30,822 nt of DNA, taken from positions 1 through 30,822 of the forward strand of contig CAYLYP010000034.1 in the NCBI GenBank assembly GCA_964387795.1. Reading direction: 5' to 3'. Of the stretch, positions 1 to 7,115 are shown piece by piece. Each line of letters opens with the position of its first letter. Within the stretch, counting starts at the first letter, position 1. The notes beneath the pieces are model-generated. The model was given only the letters and a program-made list of their open reading frames with translations. It searched no databases and was not told the DNA's origin. The translations under genes were made by a program, and so were the position numbers. This stretch comes from CAYLYP01 sp964387795 (GTDB lineage Bacteria; Bacteroidota; Bacteroidia; Bacteroidales; UBA7960).

Positions 1-183
1 AGACTAACGCAAACAAGATGCAAACATATTAGCACTTAAGGAAATAAATCCATGCTCATGGTATTAAAAAGTGGCATTGTAAATGATAAGCATCCTGCTT
101 GTTAAGTGTTTTTCAGCAGACCCTGAATTATTGCAATATAATACGATACTCTGGTTGTTAATGTTGTTTTCATTTGTTTTGGG

Positions 184-204
184 ATGCATGCAAATTGTAT
201 GCAT
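184..204. repeat. 21-bp imperfect palindrome
   Basis: The arms ATGCATGCAA and TTGTATGCAT are complementary apart from one G/T pair around a single central base. The size and symmetry suit a binding site for a dimeric regulator, but no gene is close by and the surrounding DNA is A+T-rich, so chance is possible. Confidence 0.25.
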
Positions 205-246
205 TTATGGCATCAAAAATATTGAGGTTTTCAAACGGTAAAAAGA

Positions 247-301
247 TAATTGTAAACAGGGAGTCACATCCATGCATTTAAAAAGAATTATTTTCGGATA
301 A
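247..301 (+). repeat. Decayed half-copy of the 99-bp leader repeat
   Basis: This stretch aligns without gaps to the right half of the repeat unit (1176-1230), with 38 of 55 positions identical by hand count. The best-kept blocks are the CAAACA..GGAG segment, CACATCC, and the right end, where the start codon ATG has become ATA. It lies about 500 bp from the other copies, so the array was once longer or the unit is dispersed. Confidence 0.5.
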
Positions 302-807
302 TAAAAGAAGTAATCACCAAGATTGTTTAATGGAGCAGAAATACGTATAAAAACAGGAAAAAACTTAATGAACACTGTAAATACTAATATGAAAAATTGC
401 TTTTCGGCTTAAAATATTGTATATTGCTTTATGGAGACAATATTGTTCTTTGGTTTCCATTTGCGTTCATTGAAATAATCCGAACAGAACACCTTTAATG
501 CTAAGCGGGAAAACGAAGATGTTTTCATATTTATTTGGGGCAGGTGAAGAAGTCTTTTATACTGAAAATGCTTACAATTTGAAATTTTAAACATTTGATG
601 GTAGCATTTACTAAAGACCACCTTGCAATGACCGATAATATATTATCTGATAAAAGTTTGTTTACGCTTGATTTCCCGATTAACAAAAGCTCTCCCGAAC
701 GTCAGTTTGGCGTGGTTTATATTTTCAGGTCTTTTGATTTCACTTTTATTAAAATGGAATGATGTAACGCTTGTGTTTGTGAAGCAAATTCAATCACAAA
801 AACACAT

Positions 808-860
808 TGAACAGCAAACAGGGAGTTACTTCCGCCCATTAATAAAAAAAATATTTTCAG
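808..860 (+). repeat. Decayed half-copy of the 99-bp leader repeat
   Basis: The sequence GCAAACAGGGAGTTAC followed by TTCCG and an A-rich run ending in CAGATGAAA matches the right half of the repeat unit with scattered substitutions and one extra base. It ends at an ATG (861) that begins the next copy, so it is contiguous with the better-kept array. Confidence 0.5.
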
Positions 861-953
861 ATGAAACGAACATGTTTGCCAATGATGTACAAACACCAAT
901 GAAAACAGCAGACATGGAGTTCCATCCGACCTTAACCTAAAAATAATTTACGG
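861..953 (+). repeat. Leader repeat copy, 93-bp diverged form
   Basis: The copy runs from ATG (861) to the next unit's ATG (954), 93 bp instead of 99. The left end (GAACATGTTTGCCAAT) and right end (CCATCCGACCTTAACC through TTTACGG) match the intact unit, while the middle has lost bases. Two mini-frames survive: MKRTCLPMMYKHQ and MEFHPTLT, each followed by a stop. Confidence 0.75.
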
Positions 954-977
954 ATGAACCGAACATGTTTGCCAATT
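954..977 (+). repeat. Leader repeat copy, cut off by the assembly gap
   Basis: The first 24 bp of a unit (ATGAACCGAACATGTTTGCC and following bases) are identical to the unit at 1128. The rest is lost in the run of N. Confidence 0.75.
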
Positions 978-1077
978 NNNNNNNNNNNNNNNNNNNNNNN
1001 NNNNNNNNNNNNNNNNNNNNNNNNNNNNNNNNNNNNNNNNNNNNNNNNNNNNNNNNNNNNNNNNNNNNNNNNNNNNN
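978..1077. other. Assembly gap of 100 N
   Basis: Exactly 100 N, the usual placeholder for a gap of unknown length. It lies inside the tandem repeat, with matching unit fragments on both sides, so the assembler probably failed to resolve near-identical copies. The true copy number is unknown. Confidence 0.97.
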
Positions 1078-1127
1078 AATTGCAAACATGGAGCTACATC
1101 CGACCTTAACCTAAAAATAATTTACGG
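1078..1127 (+). repeat. Leader repeat copy, right half after the gap
   Basis: This is the right half of a unit, identical over its length to the corresponding part of the unit at 1128-1226. It ends at the ATG that starts the next unit. Confidence 0.8.
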
Positions 1128-1226
1128 ATGAACCGAACATGTTTGCCAATTAAACCCAAACCAAAACACCAATGATAATTGCAAACATGGAGCTACATCC
1201 GACCTTAACCTAAAAATAATTTACGG
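1128..1226 (+). repeat. Intact 99-bp leader repeat ending at a gene start
   Basis: The unit runs from ATG (1128) to the base before the ATG at 1227, which is the start codon of the T9SS protein gene. It contains two frames, MNRTCLPIKPKPKHQ and MELHPTLT, each closed by a stop. It also contains a dyad: CATGTTTGC (1138-1146) pairs with GCAAACATG (1181-1189), and CGGATG (1125-1130) with CATCCG (1196-1201). The last bases, TAAAAATAATTTACGG, form an A+T-rich leader suited to Bacteroidetes translation initiation. Confidence 0.9.
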
Positions 1227-1724
1227 ATGAAACAGATGATTTTACTTTTCCTGTGTTTCTTTCAGGTTTCATTACTTTCAGGACAGTATCAGCAAAGGCC
1301 TTTAATATCCGCTACCGGTTTTCAGGGACAGGCAGCAGGTTATTATATTGATTTTAGTGTAGGGGATTTGATGGTGGGTAATTTTTCAGCAGCAGGTTTT
1401 CAGTTCTATGCAGGCTTTCATCAACCTCCATCATCAGCCTCATCCAATGAAGATCTTTCCCCTTCTGGTGATATGGTCATTTTGTATCCAAATCCCACCT
1501 CAGGCCTGGTTCATGTCCGAATGAATGAAAAGACTTTTAATGACTTTGATTGGATTTCCTTAACTGATTTAAAAGGCGTAGATGTGATGTTTTTCAGGAA
1601 GGGAAACGTCAATTCTAATCCCTTTGTCATTTCGCTTGACGAATTAACCCCAGGGGTTTTTTTCTTTAGGCTTCACTATTCCATTGGAAGTGTGAAGGTT
1701 ATAAAAATCATCTATTTAAAATAA
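1227..1724 (+). CDS. Small T9SS type A sorting-domain protein
   Basis: This predicted secreted protein of 165 residues has a signal peptide (MKQMILLFLCFFQVSLLSGQ) followed by a short region ending in FQFYAGFHQPP, a pattern common at the N-terminus of small Bacteroidetes T9SS cargo. The last 80 or so residues form a type A sorting domain beginning VILYPNPTSG and ending in a GVFFFRLHYS-like strand and a Lys terminus. This domain directs export through the type IX machinery and is usually cleaved at the surface. Little remains between signal and sorting domain, so any passenger function is unclear. The ATG at 1227 coincides with the boundary of the 99-bp repeat, so expression probably depends on that element. 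Confidence 0.85.
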   Translation: MKQMILLFLCFFQVSLLSGQYQQRPLISATGFQGQAAGYYIDFSVGDLMVGNFSAAGFQFYAGFHQPPSSASSNEDLSPSGDMVILYPNPTSGLVHVRMNEKTFNDFDWISLTDLKGVDVMFFRKGNVNSNPFVISLDELTPGVFFFRLHYSIGSVKVIKIIYLK

Positions 1725-1761
1725 GGCAGATTTTATTGCTTTTGTAAAGCAATAAATTGCC
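1725..1761 (+). terminator. Hairpin after the T9SS gene, possible terminator
   Basis: TTATTGCTTT (1733-1742) and AAAGCAATAA (1746-1755) form a perfect 10-bp stem with a 3-base loop. GGCA (1725-1728) and TGCC (1758-1761) close the base. It begins right after the stop codon, but no U-run follows, so it may stabilise the 3' end instead of terminating. Confidence 0.4.
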
Positions 1762-1916
1762 ATAAATAGAAATGATTTTCTGCTTCATATTTCCCTTAAG
1801 GAAAAGTTTAAAAAAAGGATTTAATTGGAAAACGAGCATGATTCGGTGTTTAACTTCCGGGATGGAAATTTATCATGCGGATTACATCTGATTTGAAAAA
1901 ACTAAAGCCGAAAAGG

Positions 1917-2015
1917 ATGAACCGAACATGTTTGCACATTAAGCCCAAACCAAAACGCCAATGATAATTGCAAACATGGAGCTCCATCCGACCTTAACCA
2001 AAAAATAATTTACGG
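1917..2015 (+). repeat. Intact 99-bp leader repeat ahead of the collagen-like gene
   Basis: This copy is separated from the main array by the whole T9SS gene yet differs from the unit at 1128-1226 at only 6 of 99 positions by hand count, with no indels. Its right boundary is the start codon at 2016. The mini-frames persist as MNRTCLHIKPKPKRQ and MELHPTLTKK. The left edge of similarity is also sharp, at GGATG (1915). Confidence 0.9.
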
Positions 2016-3902
2016 ATGAAAACGAAAAAACACTTCATATCATTAGCCGCCATGTTGTTGTTCGTATTGTTGAATAGCTTATGGACGCTACAAGCAGATG
2101 TTCCTGAGAAGTTTTATTTTCAGTTATCTGTTAGGGATTCACAAGGCCAGGTTTATGGCAATCATCAGATTGGGTTCAGGATAAGTGTTATGCAAAATGG
2201 ATATATTGCTTATCAGGAATCCCAGACAATAATCTCAAATGCCAATGGCTTGGTAGGCATGGAGATAGGAGCAGGCAATGTGCTGATTGGCAGCATGTCG
2301 AATGTGGATTGGGGGAGTATAGGTACAAGCTTAAGGGTAGAGTTCGACCCTAATGGGGGCTCTTCTTATGTGTTGTTATCCGAGACCCCGTTGTTAAGTG
2401 TGCCCTATGCAATGTATGCAAAGAACAGTGATGAACCTGGTCCTGAGGGGCCACAAGGCCCTCAGGGAATTCAAGGGATACAAGGGCCACAGGGGCCTGT
2501 TGGGCCTACCGGGCCTACCGGCCCTGCCGGGGCACAAGGTCCTGTTGGGCCAGTAGGTCCTGCGGGAGCACAAGGCCCTGTTGGACCTCAAGGCCCTGAA
2601 GGGCCTCAGGGTGAAGCTGGCACCTCATTATGGAATGATGGATCCGGACAGGTGAGTACTGATGTTAATGTGGGTATCGGAACCGATAATCCTTCCCAAA
2701 AACTGGATGTTAATGGAACAACACGCCTTAGAGGCCATTTGTTTGATTATTATAACACCAGTGGTTCCAATGGACAGGTGCTTGTTCGTGTTACTAATGG
2801 GCTCCAATGGCAAAACCACCTTGCCTCACAATGGACCAACTCGGGAAACAATATCTATTTTAATACCGGTAAAATTGGTTTAGGGATTACTACCCCTCCT
2901 AATGCCTTATCAATTGGTTCGGGTGACTTAAGCATTCATAGTTCAGAAAGTGGTTATTCTGTCTATGATGGCTTGAGGATGGGGATTACCACTAGCCATA
3001 AAGCTTATATCTGGAACTATGAAAATGGCGAGCTGTATTTTGGAACTAACAACATAAGGCGTTTAACAATACTTGAAACTGGTTATGTTGGTATTGGAAC
3101 AGCTATACCAACTGCCCCACTTCATGTGCTGTCACAAAATGCCACGAATGTAGCTTCTTTCGAAAGTACAGGAACTGGTAGTGTTGATTATGTTGCGGTT
3201 CGCGGATTGTCTGTTCCTAATGGTGGATATGGCAAGGGAGGCGTATTTACCGGGGGATATAAAGGGGCTCATGGTATTGCTAATGGAGGTTCATATAGCG
3301 GGAGTGTGTATGGGGTTTATGGTGAAGCCTACGGTGGTACTATCGGAACTCGCATTGGTGTTTATGGGAAGGCTAGTGGTGGTGCTACCCGTTGGGCCGG
3401 TTATTTCTCAGGTAATGTTAGTGTTACCGGAAATCTTAGCAAAGGTGGTGGTTCTTTTAAAATTGACCACCCTCTTGACCCGGCCAATAAATATCTGTAC
3501 CATTCGTTTGTCGAATCACCTGATATGATGAATATCTATAATGGAAACATTGTTACTGACCAGCAGGGATTTGCAACTGTTGAACTGCCCGAATGGTTTG
3601 GTGCCCTTAATAAGGACTTCAGATACCAGCTCACTGTTATTGGTGATTTTGCCCAGGCTATCATTGCTCAGAAGATTTCCGGCAACAGATTTGTCATCCG
3701 TACTGATAAACCTAATATCGAGGTCTCATGGCAGGTTACCGGTATCAGGAAAGACAAATATGCTGAACAGAACAGGATACCTGTGGAGGAAGACAAACCA
3801 TCTGAATTTAAAGGCAGGTACCTGCATCCTGAAGCTTTTGGATTGCCCGAATCAATGGGGATAAATAAGCTTTTTGAAGAAGAACCTGAAAATCGTAAAT
3901 AA
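2016..3902 (+). CDS. Exported collagen-like surface protein
   Basis: The protein has 628 residues and a signal peptide ending near LWTLQA. Residues about 25-135 form a domain of the kind that precedes tail-fibre-like regions in Bacteroidetes (LLSVPYAMYAKNS). Residues about 142-201 are 20 uninterrupted Gly-X-Y triplets (GPEGPQGPQGIQGIQGPQGP and on), able to form a collagen-type triple helix. The middle has repeats of the VGIGTDNPSQKLDVNG kind, typical of trimeric fibre proteins. The C-terminal 150 residues carry a widespread domain of unknown function with FKIDHPLDPANKYLYHSFVE and SWQVTGIRKDKYA. There is no T9SS sorting domain. The likely role is a trimeric surface fibre. The start is fixed by the repeat boundary and the signal peptide. 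Confidence 0.85.
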   Translation: MKTKKHFISLAAMLLFVLLNSLWTLQADVPEKFYFQLSVRDSQGQVYGNHQIGFRISVMQNGYIAYQESQTIISNANGLVGMEIGAGNVLIGSMSNVDWGSIGTSLRVEFDPNGGSSYVLLSETPLLSVPYAMYAKNSDEPGPEGPQGPQGIQGIQGPQGPVGPTGPTGPAGAQGPVGPVGPAGAQGPVGPQGPEGPQGEAGTSLWNDGSGQVSTDVNVGIGTDNPSQKLDVNGTTRLRGHLFDYYNTSGSNGQVLVRVTNGLQWQNHLASQWTNSGNNIYFNTGKIGLGITTPPNALSIGSGDLSIHSSESGYSVYDGLRMGITTSHKAYIWNYENGELYFGTNNIRRLTILETGYVGIGTAIPTAPLHVLSQNATNVASFESTGTGSVDYVAVRGLSVPNGGYGKGGVFTGGYKGAHGIANGGSYSGSVYGVYGEAYGGTIGTRIGVYGKASGGATRWAGYFSGNVSVTGNLSKGGGSFKIDHPLDPANKYLYHSFVESPDMMNIYNGNIVTDQQGFATVELPEWFGALNKDFRYQLTVIGDFAQAIIAQKISGNRFVIRTDKPNIEVSWQVTGIRKDKYAEQNRIPVEEDKPSEFKGRYLHPEAFGLPESMGINKLFEEEPENRK

Positions 3903-3923
3903 AAAAAATGCTTTTCAGATACA

Positions 3924-3967
3924 ACAGCAGGGCAGGCTATTACTAAATAAATAGCCTGCCCTGTTTG
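3924..3967. terminator. Bidirectional terminator between convergent genes
   Basis: GGGCAGGCTATT (3929-3940) and AATAGCCTGCCC (3949-3960) form a perfect 12-bp stem with an 8-base loop. Weaker pairing extends outward (ACAG/TTGT), and a T-rich tract follows on the plus strand. It lies between the collagen-like gene and the convergent CotH gene and can serve both. Confidence 0.75.
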
Positions 3968-3984
3968 TATTTTAATACTATGAA

Positions 3985-6900
3985 TTAATTAAAAAGTATT
4001 TTTCCTGCCCCAATGGTTTTGCCTTCATTATTTGTAATCCGGAAAAGATACATCCCTGATGGCAGGTTGTTTCTTGGTATCCTGATTGCATCGGACTGTA
4101 TGTTGTCCAAACTGAAGACCTCTTTCCCAAATGCATCAAATAAGCAAATTTTAGCTTGGTTTATACTTTGATCAGATATCACTTCTATCATTGTATAAGT
4201 TTGGGCTGGATTTGGTTGGACACGGAGCTTAAGGGTTTGCCCTGAAAGGTCATACTCAGATATATCTGAAATAAGACTATTCATGGCTCCTGGTGTGCCT
4301 GCAGGAGGCGAAGCCATCCAGCTTGCTGCAAGTGCATTGTCATAGGATGGGTTGATAAGTTCAAGCGTGCTGCCACCTCCATTTGCTTCTGAAGGCCAGG
4401 GTGCGCTTACCCCATAATGAACGGTATCTATCAATGCCCCGGATGAATTAAACAGCCTAAGGATTTCACCATTGCTGCTGAACCCAAAATCAATGTTTCC
4501 TATTTTATTTAAAACAGCAGGATATACAGATTTAAACATAACAGTGTCACGACATAACACAAGATAGCCTTTGGCCGGGATGATTGTATTTGTTGGGAAA
4601 ACAAACTCATGGGCATCATCGTCATCCTTAAACACCCAATTTGTAATATCCAATGGCGTTTCATGAGGGTTATACAGTTCAAGCCAGTCTTCGGAATCAA
4701 AGGAAGCAGAAGACTTATAATTGATTTCGTTAATCACAAGTGAATCAGCATAAGCTATTGGTTTAAAATGTGCTGTGACACTTTCCCAGTTTGTGAGGTT
4801 AAAAGAAATGATAGGTGCAGTCAAGTCAGAAATCTGACCTGAGTGATTTGTGAGTTCCCAATGATCGAATACAAAATAATTATTTGTTGGTATTGCCTCA
4901 AGGCGCATGTCAACACCTCCGTAATAGACGCCGCTCCAGGGATATTGGTCAGGGAAAATGGTATTTACTTTAACACTGCCATTCCCTGATCCTTCAGCAT
5001 TAAGGTTCACTGTGAAATTATATGGCCCGGTAAGGTTATAACAGGTCATAAGGCCTGATTCAAGATAATCGCAACGTGCAATGATGAAATTTCTGACCTT
5101 ATTTGTGTTTGTCCTCCATTGCATATAATCACCCCCCCAACGTGTTGAATGTCTTGCCATCTCTGGGTCAATAACACTTCTAAGGCTGTCGAAATAAACC
5201 AATAGGTCTTCCTTAACAAATACTGTGTTTTTAAGGTCAAGGTATCTTGAAATATAATATTGTTCCACTTCAGGGTTTTCCCTGAGTTTATTAAAAATCT
5301 CTATATGTTGTTCAGGATCAGAATAGGGGCCAAGAAATTCGGGAAAGCAAGGTGGAACAGTAGGTATTTGTCCCGGAATGCCGGTATAATTGATGTAATG
5401 GCCAAAGGTAGCATCTTCGTCCCAGAGGATGTAGCCCCATTTAAGGTGACCTCCTTCGGGGTTTAAGCCCCTCCACCAGCCTACGTTCCAATTGAGCCAG
5501 TCGCTGCACACAACAAAAGAATTGATGATGATATAGTCGATCAGGCTTGTGTAATCATATTGGTTTTTAATATTCTCAAATACAACAGGGTCATTGACAT
5601 TGCTGGAAAGCATGTAGTTTTTAAAACTTGCCCATTCATTAAGTGCCCGGTCACCGCCATACTCGGCCCAGAGGTTTCCCCAAAACATCAAAAATTGAAG
5701 GTTAAAACGGTCTTGTCCATAATAATAATTCATATAATCATGGTCATTCACCTTTTCACGGATTGAATATACGCCCCAAAACTGTCCGTTGGCATACATG
5801 ACAATACGGGTTCCTTTTCTTACATCAAGGTTTAAACCCTCTTTTTCGGCCAGGTTTTGGATCCATATATCGCGCATGTGGGCTGAAGAATCAATACCGG
5901 GGTAATTGTCATCACCACAAGCCCTAAGGATAATACGCTGAAATTCATTACGGTCAGAAAGAGGGAGTAATTTTTCAATCAGGGCATGTTTATAACCCAT
6001 TTCATCGCGTGCAATAAAGTCGATGCTTCGTTGTGGGTTGGCCCATGAATCCTGCCCGTGTTTGTCATATACGCCATACGAAGAGGCTGTCCGCTCTCCA
6101 TCATGGTTAAAATACTCAATTGAACCAATAGGGTTCAGGTTGGCATTGCCATTAAGTAAATTGGTAACATCATTGGCAGCAATAGATACAACCGGGATGG
6201 TATGGTCTTCATTGATGAAATAGGTGCTGAACTCTATCAGGCTTGGCAGGATTTCAGTATTATTGCTGAAACACCTGGCTTTAAGCACCTGGGTGGCATT
6301 GATTGTTACAGGCGAGGTATAAATGGCCGAACTCGTTGTCGGCAATGTCCCATTGGTAGTATATCTGATAACAGCATCCGGCTCATTGTTGCTAATCGTA
6401 ACGCTTATACTGCTATCATAAAAACCGGCACTCATGTTAAAGCCGGGCTTTTGGGCATAGCCCGAATATTTTGTGGCCAAATCATTTGTGGCACCGGGTG
6501 TAGGCGATGTAAATATTGCCCATGTTTCTGAACCATCCAGGCTCCGGCCCCTTGAATGGCCCTGCTGGGTATTCTCAAGCTGGTAGTTGTTGATAATGGT
6601 AGCTGAAGCATCAGACAACAGGATATATTCAGGCTCATCTTTTGTCTGGGTAAGCCTGAAACTGGTGTGATAATGATTGTTTTGAGCTTCATTTCTTCCC
6701 GAAAACCAAACAATAAGATAGCCTCCTGCCTGAATTTGTGTTCCTTCAGGGAATTGCCATTTTGTTGGGTTTCCTGGTTTGTCGCTTAAATAATAGTTAC
6801 TGATATCAGCAGTAGCAGATCCGCTATTGTAAAGTTCTATCCAGTCTTCATAAGCCTGATAATTATCCGGAAACTGGTTGAGGTTTGAAACCGAATACTC

Positions 6901-6990
6901 ATTGATGACTACCTGGCTCATGGCTGAAGTAGATAGAATGGCCATGAATAAACTAACAATGCCCATCCTGATGACTTCCTTTGTTCTCAT
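3985..6990 (-). CDS. Secreted CotH-kinase / lamin-tail T9SS protein
   Basis: The protein has 1001 residues and a signal peptide ending near STSAMSQ. In order: a lamin-tail-like domain (about 27-150, VVINEYSVSN and EDWIELYNSG), a chitobiase/hexosaminidase C-terminal-like domain (about 185-265, IRYTTNGTLPTTSSAIYTSP), a CotH-type kinase domain (about 285-620), a Gly-rich beta region (about 655-745, FDHWELTN), a second lamin-tail domain (about 750-890, LVINEINYKS and EDWLELYNPH) and a T9SS type A domain (about 925-1001, LRVQPNPAQT). The CotH part keeps LRACGDDNYPGIDSS near 355 and the metal-binding WDEDATFG near 521. Spore-coat CotH phosphorylates proteins; the target here is unknown. The gene appears monocistronic. 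Confidence 0.9.
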   Translation of the reverse strand: MRTKEVIRMGIVSLFMAILSTSAMSQVVINEYSVSNLNQFPDNYQAYEDWIELYNSGSATADISNYYLSDKPGNPTKWQFPEGTQIQAGGYLIVWFSGRNEAQNNHYHTSFRLTQTKDEPEYILLSDASATIINNYQLENTQQGHSRGRSLDGSETWAIFTSPTPGATNDLATKYSGYAQKPGFNMSAGFYDSSISVTISNNEPDAVIRYTTNGTLPTTSSAIYTSPVTINATQVLKARCFSNNTEILPSLIEFSTYFINEDHTIPVVSIAANDVTNLLNGNANLNPIGSIEYFNHDGERTASSYGVYDKHGQDSWANPQRSIDFIARDEMGYKHALIEKLLPLSDRNEFQRIILRACGDDNYPGIDSSAHMRDIWIQNLAEKEGLNLDVRKGTRIVMYANGQFWGVYSIREKVNDHDYMNYYYGQDRFNLQFLMFWGNLWAEYGGDRALNEWASFKNYMLSSNVNDPVVFENIKNQYDYTSLIDYIIINSFVVCSDWLNWNVGWWRGLNPEGGHLKWGYILWDEDATFGHYINYTGIPGQIPTVPPCFPEFLGPYSDPEQHIEIFNKLRENPEVEQYYISRYLDLKNTVFVKEDLLVYFDSLRSVIDPEMARHSTRWGGDYMQWRTNTNKVRNFIIARCDYLESGLMTCYNLTGPYNFTVNLNAEGSGNGSVKVNTIFPDQYPWSGVYYGGVDMRLEAIPTNNYFVFDHWELTNHSGQISDLTAPIISFNLTNWESVTAHFKPIAYADSLVINEINYKSSASFDSEDWLELYNPHETPLDITNWVFKDDDDAHEFVFPTNTIIPAKGYLVLCRDTVMFKSVYPAVLNKIGNIDFGFSSNGEILRLFNSSGALIDTVHYGVSAPWPSEANGGGSTLELINPSYDNALAASWMASPPAGTPGAMNSLISDISEYDLSGQTLKLRVQPNPAQTYTMIEVISDQSINQAKICLFDAFGKEVFSLDNIQSDAIRIPRNNLPSGMYLFRITNNEGKTIGAGKILFN

Positions 6991-7115
6991 TTGATTTGTT
7001 CCTTTAGGGTTTTAGTGGTTTTTATGTTCTTTGGTCAAAAAGCAAAATATTTAGATAAGAACCTCAAATATATGGTATTTTGCCTATCAATGAAAGAAAT
7101 GTGAAAAAAAAATAT

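Larger units (their letters stand above)
1..807. other. Gene-free A+T-rich stretch left of the repeat array
   Basis: I see no convincing coding region here. Open frames are short, start at TTG or lack a plausible leader, and do not resemble known proteins. The stretch holds a 21-bp imperfect palindrome (184-204) and a decayed half-copy of the 99-bp repeat (247-301). An open frame at 668-940 starts with TTG and its C-terminal part is translated out of decayed repeat copies, so I do not call it a gene. Confidence 0.55.

Noticed and set aside
668..940. 90-codon open frame with a hydrophobic segment (LAWFIFSGLLISLLLKW)
   Set aside because: It starts at TTG, its C-terminal part is read from decayed repeat copies, and the opposite strand is open too. 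Chance reading through repeats is the simpler account.
861..1226. CRISPR-like array
   Set aside because: Units are about 99 bp and directly contiguous with no unique spacers, and no cas genes are present.
861..2015. Integron attC array (repeat units with dyads and a GTTAAGG word on the reverse strand)
   Set aside because: GTTAAGG misses the GTTRRRY core by its last base, no paired RYYYAAC end is found, no integrase is in the window, and units abut without cassettes.
2394..2591. Antisense frame opposite the Gly-X-Y region
   Set aside because: It is an Arg/Pro-rich shadow of the collagen triplets with no leader or promoter.
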